64,000 nucleotides of DNA from Polytrichum commune (taxonomy: Eukaryota; Streptophyta; Polytrichopsida; Polytrichales; Polytrichaceae), in contig OX485806.1 in assembly GCA_950295325.1 (NCBI GenBank), positions 26,104,001 to 26,168,000 of the forward strand, written 5' to 3'. The translations under genes and the position numbers were made by a program. The notes beneath the pieces are model-generated. The model did no database searches, had not been told where the DNA came from, and saw only the letters and a program-made list of their open reading frames with translations. Of the stretch, positions 10,542 through 20,397 are shown one piece after another. How positions within the stretch are numbered: position 1 is the stretch's first letter; the number at the start of each line of letters is the position of its first letter.

Positions 10542-11162
10542 GTCACCTCGCCAACACCAAACCATACACCAAACTTATGGGATCTACAATTTCACTGTAT
10601 GTTCTACTGTCAATTCCTCCATGAAGATTAGCAGCACCCTGTAGTTTAATTTGCCATCCCTCATAAATTAATAGACTAGCTTAGCCTCCATCCTATGTTA
10701 AGGCTTGTCTATCTCCTTGTTCAATGAACAATATGATTCAATTCCACCCGGTGTTACCTATGCTATCCTGAATCTAAGGATCGATCACAGACTAAAAGAA
10801 GGCATTTTTCAGTGCAAAAATCAGTCGGAACACATTGCCCAGCAACTCACCAGTATAAACATGAAAAAATATCTGATTGGGAAGAATCCCTTCATGTTCT
10901 GCACAATGAAGTACCAAATGTGGATTGCTAAAGTGCAACTGCCAATCAACATATCTGGCAATGGACATTTCCTGCAAATACACCACAAGGAGTGGAATGC
11001 CTATCTAAGGTACAGTGTTTCTTGATGAACCTCAAATTAGAGACTATCAAATGACAGAATAATTGCAACACGAATTCTGATTTCAGTGAGGACTTTCAAA
11101 ACTCTACTCTCTACAAATCTCTCAAGGTAAAAATACTTTAGCAATGCATAAGTTTCTAATAT

Positions 11163-11434
11163 AAGCTCTTCATTTGACGAAGCCACAGTCGCTGAATGCT
11201 TCAATTTTAGCTCCTCCTTTATATGGCCCTACGCCTTCGGCCGACGCGGGTGAGGTTGTTCTTGATGCGACACATGTAGAAGAGAGGGTTAATGTAGTTG
11301 AACCATGCCCTAGTCTTAGCCTCCTGGTAGCCAACGGGGCGAGTAATTTTGTTCTTCTGCCACCGCAGCCTAACCAGATGGTTGTGCCTGCAAGATTAAC
11401 ATTGATACATATTTATCAGCACTTTCTATTGAAT
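11163..11434 (+). pseudogene. Exon-like block interrupted by CACTA, copy A
   Basis: A frame without an ATG start runs through this block and, once the CACTA insertion is left out, continues from 14977 to a stop near 15055. Copy B has the uninterrupted version (52091-52443). Most differences between the copies change the amino acid, so there is no sign of protein constraint. No domain is recognised; it may be an old exon fragment. Confidence 0.35.
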
Positions 11435-12617
11435 CACTAGTACCTAGAGCCCCAGTTAGCAACGGTTTTACACTTAGACATTTGGGGTTTGTCAACTAGT
11501 TTACAGTTTTGTAAGGGTTTTGCGACACTCTTATATGACTTGTTTTGTAGGTGACAAAACACTTCAATTTGGGTGTTCTAAGGGTTAATAACTTCATATT
11601 CTATGATAAAACACATATGGCTCTTTATTCTAATAAAAAAATATTTACAATTCCCTTGAGTTCCGATACTTGGCCACCCTACACTACTTGAGACTATATG
11701 AAGCCCTTGTAGTAACCACATTTCAAAAGTTAGTAAAGATGATATAGCTACCTTCTACGGTATATAACCACTTCACCAAATTTAAATATATTAAATTGGT
11801 TTATATTGAATTTCTTTGAATGAAATAATCTCATTGCAAAAGAATTATCAATATTGCATCGTATTACAAGAATGTAGTGTAAACTGGATTAGACATCCAA
11901 TGCATGCATATTTTATGGTATAATTCTATATTGTATATAGATTGTTTAAAGTATTCGTGGAAACTTTGAAAACTAAAATAGTTTGTACTTGTCTTTATGT
12001 AATGAGGATAAACTTACCAAAATTTTACATTTTGCTTTTTTTAAACCATTACTTCCCAAAAGAAGCTTAGAATACATTGTTGCTTTAGTTGTTATGGGTT
12101 AACTACTGTTGCACTTTGTCTTTACCATATAAATATTCATCTTTTAATTTTTACTTAATTTAGAATATTTCTATATTGAAGTATAAAGACCAAACGAAAG
12201 TAATTTGATACCTCATAAGTTTAAGGATCATGTGTGCGTCAATTTATACTATTGGTTTTTATACATTGAGATTTACAAAAAAAAAATCAATATTGCATCT
12301 GGTAAGATATCATTTTTTGTATTGCCTTTCTTTGTTTCTTCATTTATGAGGGATCTAGTCATGGTTTAATACTCCAAACCTGTATCACACATCATCTTTT
12401 TTTTTTGGTCTTTGACAATCATTTCAATCATATTCATGTTTTAAAAACGGTATTTAGATATATATAATCTCGACTTTGCCTAATTGTAAGTAGTGGCTTA
12501 TCATGGTTTTGTAATTTGGTCAAAGGGTAATTAGGTAAAATAGTCTTCATGAAATGTTAATATTTGTTTTTCTAGTTGGAATACTTATTGAATCTCTTCC
12601 CCATAGTTGGATCACAC

Positions 12618-13203
12618 CAAGGTTGTCTATTGTGTCGTGACGGAGGTTTATCTCGGCATAATGTCGTGCCGTCACGACAATATGCCAGATGTTGTTTTTA
12701 TCCTGACGGACTTGAATTTTACCGAATTTTGTGTGTAATTACATTACCCCATTTCGGACATGTAGGATGTAAGATGTCCACGTGTGATGACATGTCAGCA
12801 AAGTACAGGTAAAGTGGGGAAAAAATTACTAGCCCCCCCCCCCGACCCTGCCCCCCCCCCTCCCTCCCCGTCCGCCTTTTTTTTTCTTTTTTTTTCCCGT
12901 CCGCCCCCCCTCCCCCCCCCCCCCCGTCCGCCCCCGTCCGCCCCACACACTCCTTAGTCATATTTTACTACTTTGATTTTAACATAATGATAACAGAATG
13001 GCAAAATGGTTTACCTGGCGCTAGGCATATCCACGTCCACGTCGGCCTTTTCTGCCACATAGGACGCCACCTTGGCAAGAAGGTAAGTATTTTACCCACC
13101 CTACTAGTTGCCCCCTAGGTTGACCCTACGTGGACCCTATTGTGTCGTGACGGAGGGGTCCGTCACGACACGACACCGTCATGACGTCGGGATAGACAAC
13201 CCT
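12618..13203. mobile_element. Mutator-like MITE with GGATCACAC target duplication
   Basis: A 9-bp direct repeat GGATCACAC (12609-12617 and 13204-13212) flanks a 586-bp segment whose ends are inverted: AGGTTGTCTAT on the left, AGGGTTGTCTAT read from the right. Nine-base duplications are typical of Mutator-like elements. Inner arms carry further palindromes of GTCGTGACGG. There is no coding sequence. Confidence 0.85.
12831..12945. repeat. C/T low-complexity tract inside the MITE
   Basis: Runs of C of ten or more, mixed with T-runs and repeated CCCGTCCGCC words. It is strongly strand-asymmetric (C and T on plus), and the length could be unreliable because such tracts are hard to sequence. Confidence 0.9.
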
Positions 13204-13433
13204 GGATCACACATGTTATATTCAATACATATGTTTTCAACAGTATAAATGTATGCATTATGGATAAGTATGCTCAAATAACAATTCAATTTTGAATACT
13301 CCAACTTTAAAATTGTTTATTTTTTGTAATGTGCAAGATGAGTATAGTAATGGTTTTTTAAGCATTGCTTATAAATTTTAGGATTGCATGTTTTTTTTTT
13401 CTTACTTTTGTTATCATTGCAGGTTATACGCTT

Positions 13434-14343
13434 ATGGCACCAAATGCAATGGAAACATGTGAAGGTTCAGGAACACGTAAAAGACGCCTATGTCATTGTA
13501 AACGGTGTAGAGAACAACATTTTCGGCTATTTCATGTTTGTGATAAACATGAAATCGAATATGGCCTTCATATCAGGGTATCGAGCTCTTCAAGTTCGCA
13601 AGACGATATATCATCATCTTCAACAAATTCATCACAAGTATGAAATGTATTTTAGCATAATTTGGTTTTTTTTAAATTTCACAGTTTAAAATAAATAAAA
13701 TTTCTTGTCTCAAAAAATGATTTTATTTTCTAAACGAAATGAAATGTGCTATATATATATAATTGAAAACACAAAACTACTAAATCAAAAGTTTAAATAT
13801 ATTTGCGTTTTGCATTTCAGGGTTTTTCACAAGGCTTTGAATATGAACATATGGTTGAAGAACATGATGTCCTTCAATCACAAGAAAGAGATTTATCAAT
13901 GCCTTTGGAGAATGAGGAGTTGGAGCCTGAGTTCATTCAACCACCAATGTTGGCTCCTCATACTCCAACATCTGCACCAACTATTATGGAGTCTTTGTTA
14001 CAACAACCTTTGTACAAGGACTGTCAATTGTCAGCATTACAAACAAACACATTGCTATTAAATTTGCAAACATTACACCAATGGTCCAACGAGAGTATGG
14101 ATGATTTATTAAGGTAAATATTTTATTTGTTTAATATTTTATTATGATTGATTTTTTGAAGATATATATATATATATATATATTCTTAATGTTATTTTGT
14201 GTGTGGTTTGTGATAGGTTGTTGCATCAAAAAATTCTACCAGTTGACAATCATTGTCCTCCGACGCATAGAGAGGCCATCAATTCACTAAACCATATCAA
14301 ACTTCCTGTGCATGTTACACCAAAATCATATGATAAAAGTTAA
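13434..14343 (+). pseudogene. Truncated CACTA TNP2-type transposase, N-terminal exons
   Basis: Three exons can be read: 13434-13637, 13821-14113 and 14217-14343. Junctions are CAA|GTATGA with TTTCAG|GGT, and TTAAG|GTAAAT with GATAG|GTT; phases agree, giving 207 residues. Exon 1 has a cysteine/histidine cluster CHCKRCREQ followed by HVCDKHEIEYG, similar to the zinc-binding N-terminus of En/Spm TNP2 proteins. Exon 3 reads LPVDNHCPPTHREAINSLNH, close to the LP-N-LP-S-YEAKK-L segment that precedes the catalytic domain in that family. The catalytic domain is absent, with a stop right after. An upstream exon may exist, because a good acceptor (TTGCAG) sits at 13422. It could be a nonfunctional deletion derivative or a truncated DNA-binding protein. 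Confidence 0.65.
14163..14183. repeat. AT microsatellite in TNP2-like intron
   Basis: A pure run of alternating A and T within the second predicted intron. Confidence 0.9.
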
Positions 14344-15115
14344 AAACTAATGAAATTATCTTTCAAAAACCCTATACATATATTCTTAATTTGATTGCAT
14401 AATGATTGCATGTTGTCACAAGAATGTCAATAAAGAGTGTGGATTGCATACAACCAATGTTGTCTTTATGGATGTAATGTTGTGGAAGTATGTGAAATAC
14501 ACATGTTCAATTTATGAAAAATTTGGTACTAAACAATTCACAATTAATATATAATGTATTTAATGTTAGAAATACAAATGAGTTACATTTGTAGACATAA
14601 CGCACGAAGTATGTGGATGTTTTATTCTTCCTTTGTTGTAGAGTTATATTTAAAACATTTGTAAAGCGCTACAAATGCATTACAAAACTATTGCTAAGCC
14701 GTTGCAAAACCAATATAAAGATAGGCAAAATATGAGCAATTCTTTCTTCATTAGCAACGGTTTTTAAACATAGCCACAACACATTTTAAACGCCACTTTT
14801 GCAAACGGTATACAAACAATTTAATAACATATTTGCAACATACTTGCAACAAGATTGCAACGCTTTTGAGAACTTGACACAAATATTGAGATTTCCAAAA
14901 CCCACAAAACCGTTGCAAAAATGTTGCAATGATGTTACAATTATGTTGTAATGTATGCCCCTAGGTACTAGTGAATGTTGTTGTGCACTCTAAGCTTTGC
15001 ACACAGAAGCAGAAGACCGAGCATATAAATGCATCTCTGGATTATGTGAAACCCTGAGAGGGAAGTGTTCACATAAAGAGGACACGCTGTATATAGGAAT
15101 CACAACTTTTCCAAT

Positions 15116-15285
15116 TTACCAATAAAGTGACGAACTTAATGGGAGGACGGTGGCCATTATTCCAGTACAAACATTATGCAGCGTGGTAGTGAAACTGCAA
15201 GGTATCATGCTTCTTGTGCCACAGCAGATCCATACAACTTTTGGTTGCTCTTTGACTTCAATGTCGTTGAGCTTCACACCACAAG
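15116..15285 (-). other. Exon-like minus-strand block, copy A
   Basis: A 55-codon open stretch ends with TAA at 15116 and is preceded on the minus strand by a convincing acceptor (GTGTTGTGTTTTAG, ending at 15286). The peptide starts CGVKLNDIEVKEQPK and ends LPLSSSLYW. Copy B (52521-52690) preserves the frame with several replacements. No family is recognised. It may be a terminal exon of a lost gene or chance. Confidence 0.35.
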
Positions 15286-15405
15286 CTAAAACACAACACA
15301 AACACTTCAGAATGGAAAAACCTTTTGCATGTTCATGCGCCACCTAGCATTAGCTCGTGGCTGCGACGACATCGGCATCAGTGCGTCTCAATGCGTCCAT
15401 CTTGG

Positions 15406-15783
15406 TTGCACAACAATTATGAGGTTCCAAATTTATTGCAAGTTCACTCTTTGGGGACCACTCACCTCGATTGCGATTCACTAGTAATGTAGCAAAGCTT
15501 AGTAGAGGAACTGGAGAGTGATCGAGAGAGCTCAAACCCAAGCTATGTGAACAATGAAACTGGGTTGCGGAGGTGAAGAAGATCGAGGAGTCTGCTCAAG
15601 AGTTGGGATGCTCTGGGGGTGTCTGCGAGGAAGATTTATGGGTCACAGGGGAAGTAAGGAAGAAGCCTGGGCACGTGCCATATTGCTTCATAGAACCAGA
15701 CAAGCTCACATACATTTACAAATTGGTATATGCTATGATCCTTAAACTCTACTCTTATGCTTCATCATCAAGTAACGAACAAC
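15406..15783. other. Flank beyond the duplication; no gene seen
   Basis: Similarity with copy B ends near 15405. Short overlapping frames occur on both strands with no domain. Confidence 0.5.
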
Positions 15784-16460
15784 GGCGGACGTGAAGTTCC
15801 CCCCACGAACTTTTCGGGGGAGGAATATTCTATTAGGGGCAGCCGCCTGTCAAATTTTTGGACCCGACCGAACATTTTATAATTAATTAGGATTAATTAA
15901 TTTGGTTAGCATGCTTTCTGATTTAAATGGGCTTAATTAGAATTATTCAGGATTAATCAGAATTTATTAGACCTAGTTGCATTCAATCACACTTAACTAG
16001 TTTAAATGCGTATAAAAACTTTGTGATAGTAGAAGGTATTAACTATAAAATATTAAAAATAAATCATTAATTTTAGTTCCATTTTAGAATGATAAAGACC
16101 CTTTCAATTGTAAGTCACAAAACTATAACCTCAGTGCTAATGAGCATTTTGTAATATTTTTAACTTCCAAGTTAATTACATGCTTTATTGACGGTTTCAC
16201 TTTGTGAATGAAATCCAAGCAATTGCTTATTTACTTAATGGAAGTGAACATATATATTCGATTTGGGACCTTGAAAAGGAAGTGCACTCAATATGAGATT
16301 TGTAGATAAGTGGCCTTCAAGAATGCAAGGACAATAGTTTTTTCAAAGTCGGGCGGGCACAAAGCAGTTTTCGGTCGGGTCCAGAAAATTTGACGAGTGG
16401 CTGCCCCTGACAAAATATTCCTCCCCCAAAAAGTTCGTGGGGGGGAACTTCATGTCCGCC
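15784..16460. mobile_element. Mutator-type MITE with long inverted repeats
   Basis: Terminal inverted repeats of about 90-100 bp begin GGCGGACGTGAAGTTCCCC on the left and GGCGGACATGAAGTTCCCC read from the right. A perfect 9-bp duplication ACGAACAAC lies at 15775-15783 and 16461-16469. The interior (about 480 bp) is AT-rich with no ORF. Long inverted ends and a 9-bp duplication fit a MULE-derived MITE. Confidence 0.92.
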
Positions 16461-16711
16461 ACGAACAACTTACATGCATAGAAAATTCCACAGACAGAAG
16501 TGAAGAAGCAAATCTTGAAGGAGCACGTTCATCCGTTGAGTGCATATTCATCCTTGTAATGAACCTTCCATTCTTTTTTATTCAATTCTATAAACTAGCT
16601 TGTAAGTTCTTCTACATTGCTAATCATCTAAAGTAAACAATTCTCCCAGTCATTGTCCAAGAACGTATAGAAGCACTTCTATGTAGAATCTTCCACTCGA
16701 TGAAGAACTTT

Positions 16712-18924
16712 CTAGGAGAGGTTGACTGCAACCCAAAGCTTGTGAACAATGTCAAGGGTTAAAGCTTTCGCAAAGATATCTGCGAGTTGCAGCTTGGCTG
16801 GAACATTAAATATAGAAATATCCCCTTGAGCTTGAAATTCTCTGAGGTGAAAAACCACATCAATATGTTTAGTACGTTTATGAAATTTAGGGTTTATACT
16901 AACGAGATTGCAAGTTAGTTATTTGAGAAAAGACAAGTAGGGACCTTTTGAGCAAACCCAATACCAGCCAGAAGACGACGAGCCCATACGGCTTCCGAAC
17001 TGGTACGTGATGCTGCAACATATTCAGACTCCATAGTAGATGTCATAGTGCATGGCTTTTACGACTAAGCCAAAGAACTAGGGCCGTTATTGAGTAAAAA
17101 GTTATTTGTCGCTGCGGCTTTTCCTGTCATTGAGGTCGCCTACACAATCAGCGTCTGTATTGACAACAAGAGAATTTGTGCCACTTGGGTTTGAAGAGTA
17201 GCATAACGCATAACGCATACAGTAACCTCCCGCTTAAGTACGCACCCGTTTAAGTATGCATTTTTTGGCCAAAAAATTAGGGTTCAAGATTTCTTAGTTG
17301 AACATGTCGTGAAATGTCATTTGGCGTAAGTTTTGAAGTTATTTGCGTTTGGCTTTGAGGCCGACCGCTTGGATCTTGCTCTAAAATGTTTCAAACGATT
17401 TCTTAAGGCCATCAAATGTTTCCTCTGCTTCTGCTTGAACTTCAAGGCAGAGTAGCTAATCCTCGATGTCAAGAACCTGCTTATAAAGGGAGTCAAAATC
17501 CTATAACGTTTTCTAAACCGACATTCAATTCCTGAGTGTTAACATCGCCTTCACTAACGATGTACTCTCAGGCTAGAGCCCTTTTACTCGGAGTATTCGT
17601 TCTGCTAAGCTTCAAGATGATTTCGCAACGTTGATGCTCATTGAGACGCTTTCCGTTTGGTTTCTTTGACATTGTAGTGAAACACAAGCGATTGGGAAAC
17701 CTTAAACCCTAAAGTACACACCTACCGGCTATAGCGAAACACAAACAATTTGGGAAACCCTAAAGTACGCACCTACCAACTAAGTACGCACAAACTATGC
17801 ATGTTCAAGTTGCATACTTAAGCGGGAGGTTATTGTAGTCAATAGTGCCTCTGAGATATTTGAGAATGCGTTTCACTGCGGTGCAATGAATTTCCCGAAA
17901 ATTGGTGGAAGATTGTGCCAGAACGGACACTGCATGAGCAATGTCGCGGCGGGAATGAGTGACAACATAGAGTAAAGACCCAACAATCTCTTGATATGGA
18001 AAACTTGGAACAAGAGTATCAGAATCATTTGGTGGTGGATAACAAAGGGGAACATAAAGATCACTTGGTGTTGGAAACATGGTTGACACCGTGGTAACCA
18101 AATTTTGTAAGCATGGTTTCGGTGTAATGTTGTTGATCAGCATATAATATTCAATGTGCCAAGTCCCGATTGAGTTACATGAAGACCCACATAAACACCA
18201 GGATCTCCCACTGTCACCTCAAATTGTCTTCAGATAGGTGATCATCTTAGCTTACAGTGACTTATCCCTGCACTTTGCTAATCCGTCATCGACCCAAAGA
18301 GCAAGAATAAGATGGGAGGAAGATGTCAAGTAGAGGATGCAAGGATCAGCTATGCTCTGGATCAGGTCATATTCTTTATGAAAATATGAGAACGTCTTGT
18401 GCCAACTCTGTGTTGTTTGTTTAAGGCCGTATGAGCCTTTGCGTATGCAACAAACCTTGCCCCAACTACCAGGAAACTTGAGAAACCACTCTTCAAAGGT
18501 TTTGTTTGAGAAAGCAATGGAGTAGTGTTGTAAAGATGAGTTCCTGAATTGTGGAGTTCAGATATGCGGTTTTGATATCAAATTGGACCATGTAGAGATC
18601 ATCAACCCCGGCAATCGATAAAATGATCTTGATGCTTTCAGTACAAGTAGTAGGTGCAAAGGTTTCTTGGTAGTCCATTCCATAAGTCTGAGTAAACCCT
18701 TTTGCAACTAAATGGGCTTTGGATTGTTCTATTGTACCATATGATTTCACATTTATTATGAATACCCATTTGTTTATTACAAGATTATGTCCAGGAGGTA
18801 GGGTTTGTAACGTCCACGTCTCATTCTTGAGAAGTGATCCAATCTCTTCCATTATTGCTAGTTCCCATTCAGCTTTATGGTCATACTTAAGAGCTTGAGT
18901 GTACGTTTGTGAATCGAAAATCAT
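16712..18924 (-). pseudogene. Copia polyprotein relic (RT and RNase H)
   Basis: Read on the minus strand from 18924: reverse-transcriptase N-terminal part (EAEW-like start, KWVF, AHLVAKGFTQ, FAPTT, FDIKTAYLN; 18493-18924), then a damaged middle, then the end of RT and start of RNase H (GSLLYVVTHSRRDIAHAV and RILKYLRGTIDY; 17840-18143), then RNase H (STMESEYVAASRTSSEAVW near 17000) and a C-terminal block (KRTKHIDVVFHLRE, ending at TAG 16712-16714). It has many stops and frameshifts, and no LTRs were found. A pogo MITE is inserted at 17220-17835, just after the TIDY motif. Confidence 0.85.
17220..17835 (-). mobile_element. pogo-type MITE with transposase start, TA target
   Basis: Ends CAGTAACCTCCCGCTTAAGT on the left and CAATAACCTCCCGCTTAAGT from the right, flanked by TA (17218-17219 and 17836-17837). 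Skipping the element restores the Copia RNase H reading. On the minus strand the interior begins MSKKPNGKRLNEHQRCEI and continues into a helix-turn-helix-like segment before stops, like the N-terminus of pogo/Tigger transposases. It is therefore a deletion derivative of an autonomous pogo element, 616 bp long. Confidence 0.88.
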
Positions 18925-18929
18925 ATTTG

Positions 18930-20397
18930 TTTCAAACTAGAGGTGGGAGTTGGCATAAACATGTTCATTGTATTTATGAATCTTCTTGGTTATAATAGAA
19001 CGAAGGGTTAGTAGTTTGAGAAAATCATTTCAAAATTATGCCTACCAATGACATACATGAAGGTAGGTTATTGCGAGTAGTTGACCTTGCTTTCTAAAAC
19101 AACTATTTTGATTTGCAAATCGATGTGGGCAGGGTTCACAACAATATATGTTAAAAATGTTACTCATCCAAAATGGGAAAATGAAAAGATAAAATGAGAT
19201 ATCGCAATATTCGATAAATGAAAGCATGAGAAATGCAATGTGATAAATAATTGTGGAACGAGGTTAAGGCATTGTTTGAAGGTTGGAGATGAAGCTCAAA
19301 TGAAATATTTCAATGTTTCAATGTTTGAAATGAAACATTGAAACATTGCACTTCCAAAAAATGCCCTTTTCATTTCAAATGTGTGTTTGCACTTCTGAAC
19401 TATTCAAATTATGCCTTCTTTTTTAATTCAAATGTGCATTTGCATCTTCAAACCACTACTATTGAACCCTTTTCAAATAAAATGTGCCTTTGCACCCTCA
19501 AAATATTCAAATTAGCTTCAATACCCTCAAATATGTTTTATTGTACTTAACCAACTCAAAATTAGCACTCAATTGCATCAAATTGTGCATTTCAAACATT
19601 AGAATCACTCTATGTAATACTTGCAACCTCCAAATGTGCACTTGTACATCTACACTTGGCTAGGTTATGGCCAGAATAGTCTTCACAAAATCATACTCCT
19701 CATCCTTCTCCATACTTCCACATAAATGAGCGTCAACAAGAGACCCTACTATACTTTTCTATTGTATATTTTCTAGAGGTCCTTCATACATGTACATAAC
19801 GATGAGTTATAATGTGTAGCATATGTATACGTAGTACAATAAATTTCAAATTGATATCCCTTTTGTGCACTCACATATACTCATACGTGTTGTGAAAGCT
19901 GCATCCATTGGGTTGCTAAATGGTTTACATTCTTGAGCATTACATATTACAATAACTTACAACTATAATCCACATGTTGGTTGACCATCACTTGCGACAC
20001 TGGTGCCTCCCCATGGGTCACATAATTTAATAAACCAACAAATGGAGGATTTCTTTTTTTCCCCCACGGTAAGCATGATTCTACCCACATCCACGTCCTT
20101 GATAAGTTCACAACTCCTATACATGGGATATATAACATCGAATAACATTTAGTTGCCTATAGAGTGCAATCACTATCAGTAACAAAAGATTATCTTAACA
20201 TGTTCATGACTTATGTAAGGCCAATGTGGCACTTCTTCATAAAACAATAGTCAATCAGCTTAACTTATTGCAGCTACTTGATAACATTTGCCTTCACAAC
20301 TCCTAATCATAAGTCTAGAAAGAATATCCTGGAGCCCCAAGTTTGTACTGCTCCCTAGTTGCTATACCTAGTTCTATTGACCTTGTAACCTGAGCAT
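18930..20397. other. No gene seen
   Basis: AT-rich stretch. Positions 19290-19345 contain short self-complementary copies of TGAAACATTG. Between 19360 and 19640 a TTCAAATGTGC-like word recurs at about 60-bp spacing. Nothing here supports a gene. Confidence 0.5.

Larger units (their letters stand above)
9770..11000 (-). repeat. Tandem duplication of U2 plus flank, copy A
   Basis: Two units, about 9785-10330 and about 10355-11000, each hold a U2 sequence and a shared flank with words such as ATCTGATTGGGA and CACCAGTAT. The second unit carries extra sequence between its U2 part and the matching flank. Confidence 0.7.
11435..14973 (+). mobile_element. CACTA element with AAT target duplication
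   Basis: Terminal inverted repeats start CACTAGTACCTAG on the left and, read on the minus strand, CACTAGTACCTAGG on the right. The 3-bp direct repeat AAT lies at 11432-11434 and 14974-14976; copy B has the empty site TTGAATGTTG near 52360. Three-base duplication and CACTA ends are diagnostic of the En/Spm (CMC) superfamily. The right end has clustered TTGCAA motifs (about 14650-14960), typical of subterminal repeats. Internally it has only the N-terminal part of a transposase gene, so it is non-autonomous. A Mutator-like MITE (12618-13203) is nested inside. Confidence 0.92.
1..15405 (+). repeat. Segmental duplication, copy A (left edge outside window)
   Basis: This block aligns in the same orientation with 42288-63658 once lineage-specific insertions are set aside. 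Shared anchors include positions 1-140 with 42288-42422, 2321-7724 with 42423-48004, 9500-11434 with 48005-49673 plus 52091-52368, and 14977-15405 with 52366-52709 plus 63558-63658. Similarity stops near 15405, where the two flanks become unrelated. Copy A alone carries insertions at 646-2118, 7725-9494 and 11435-14973. The left limit of the duplication is not visible because it begins at or before base 1. Confidence 0.93.

Noticed and set aside
12719-12961. Glycine-rich minus-strand frame
   Set aside because: Produced by the C/T homopolymer tract inside a MITE.
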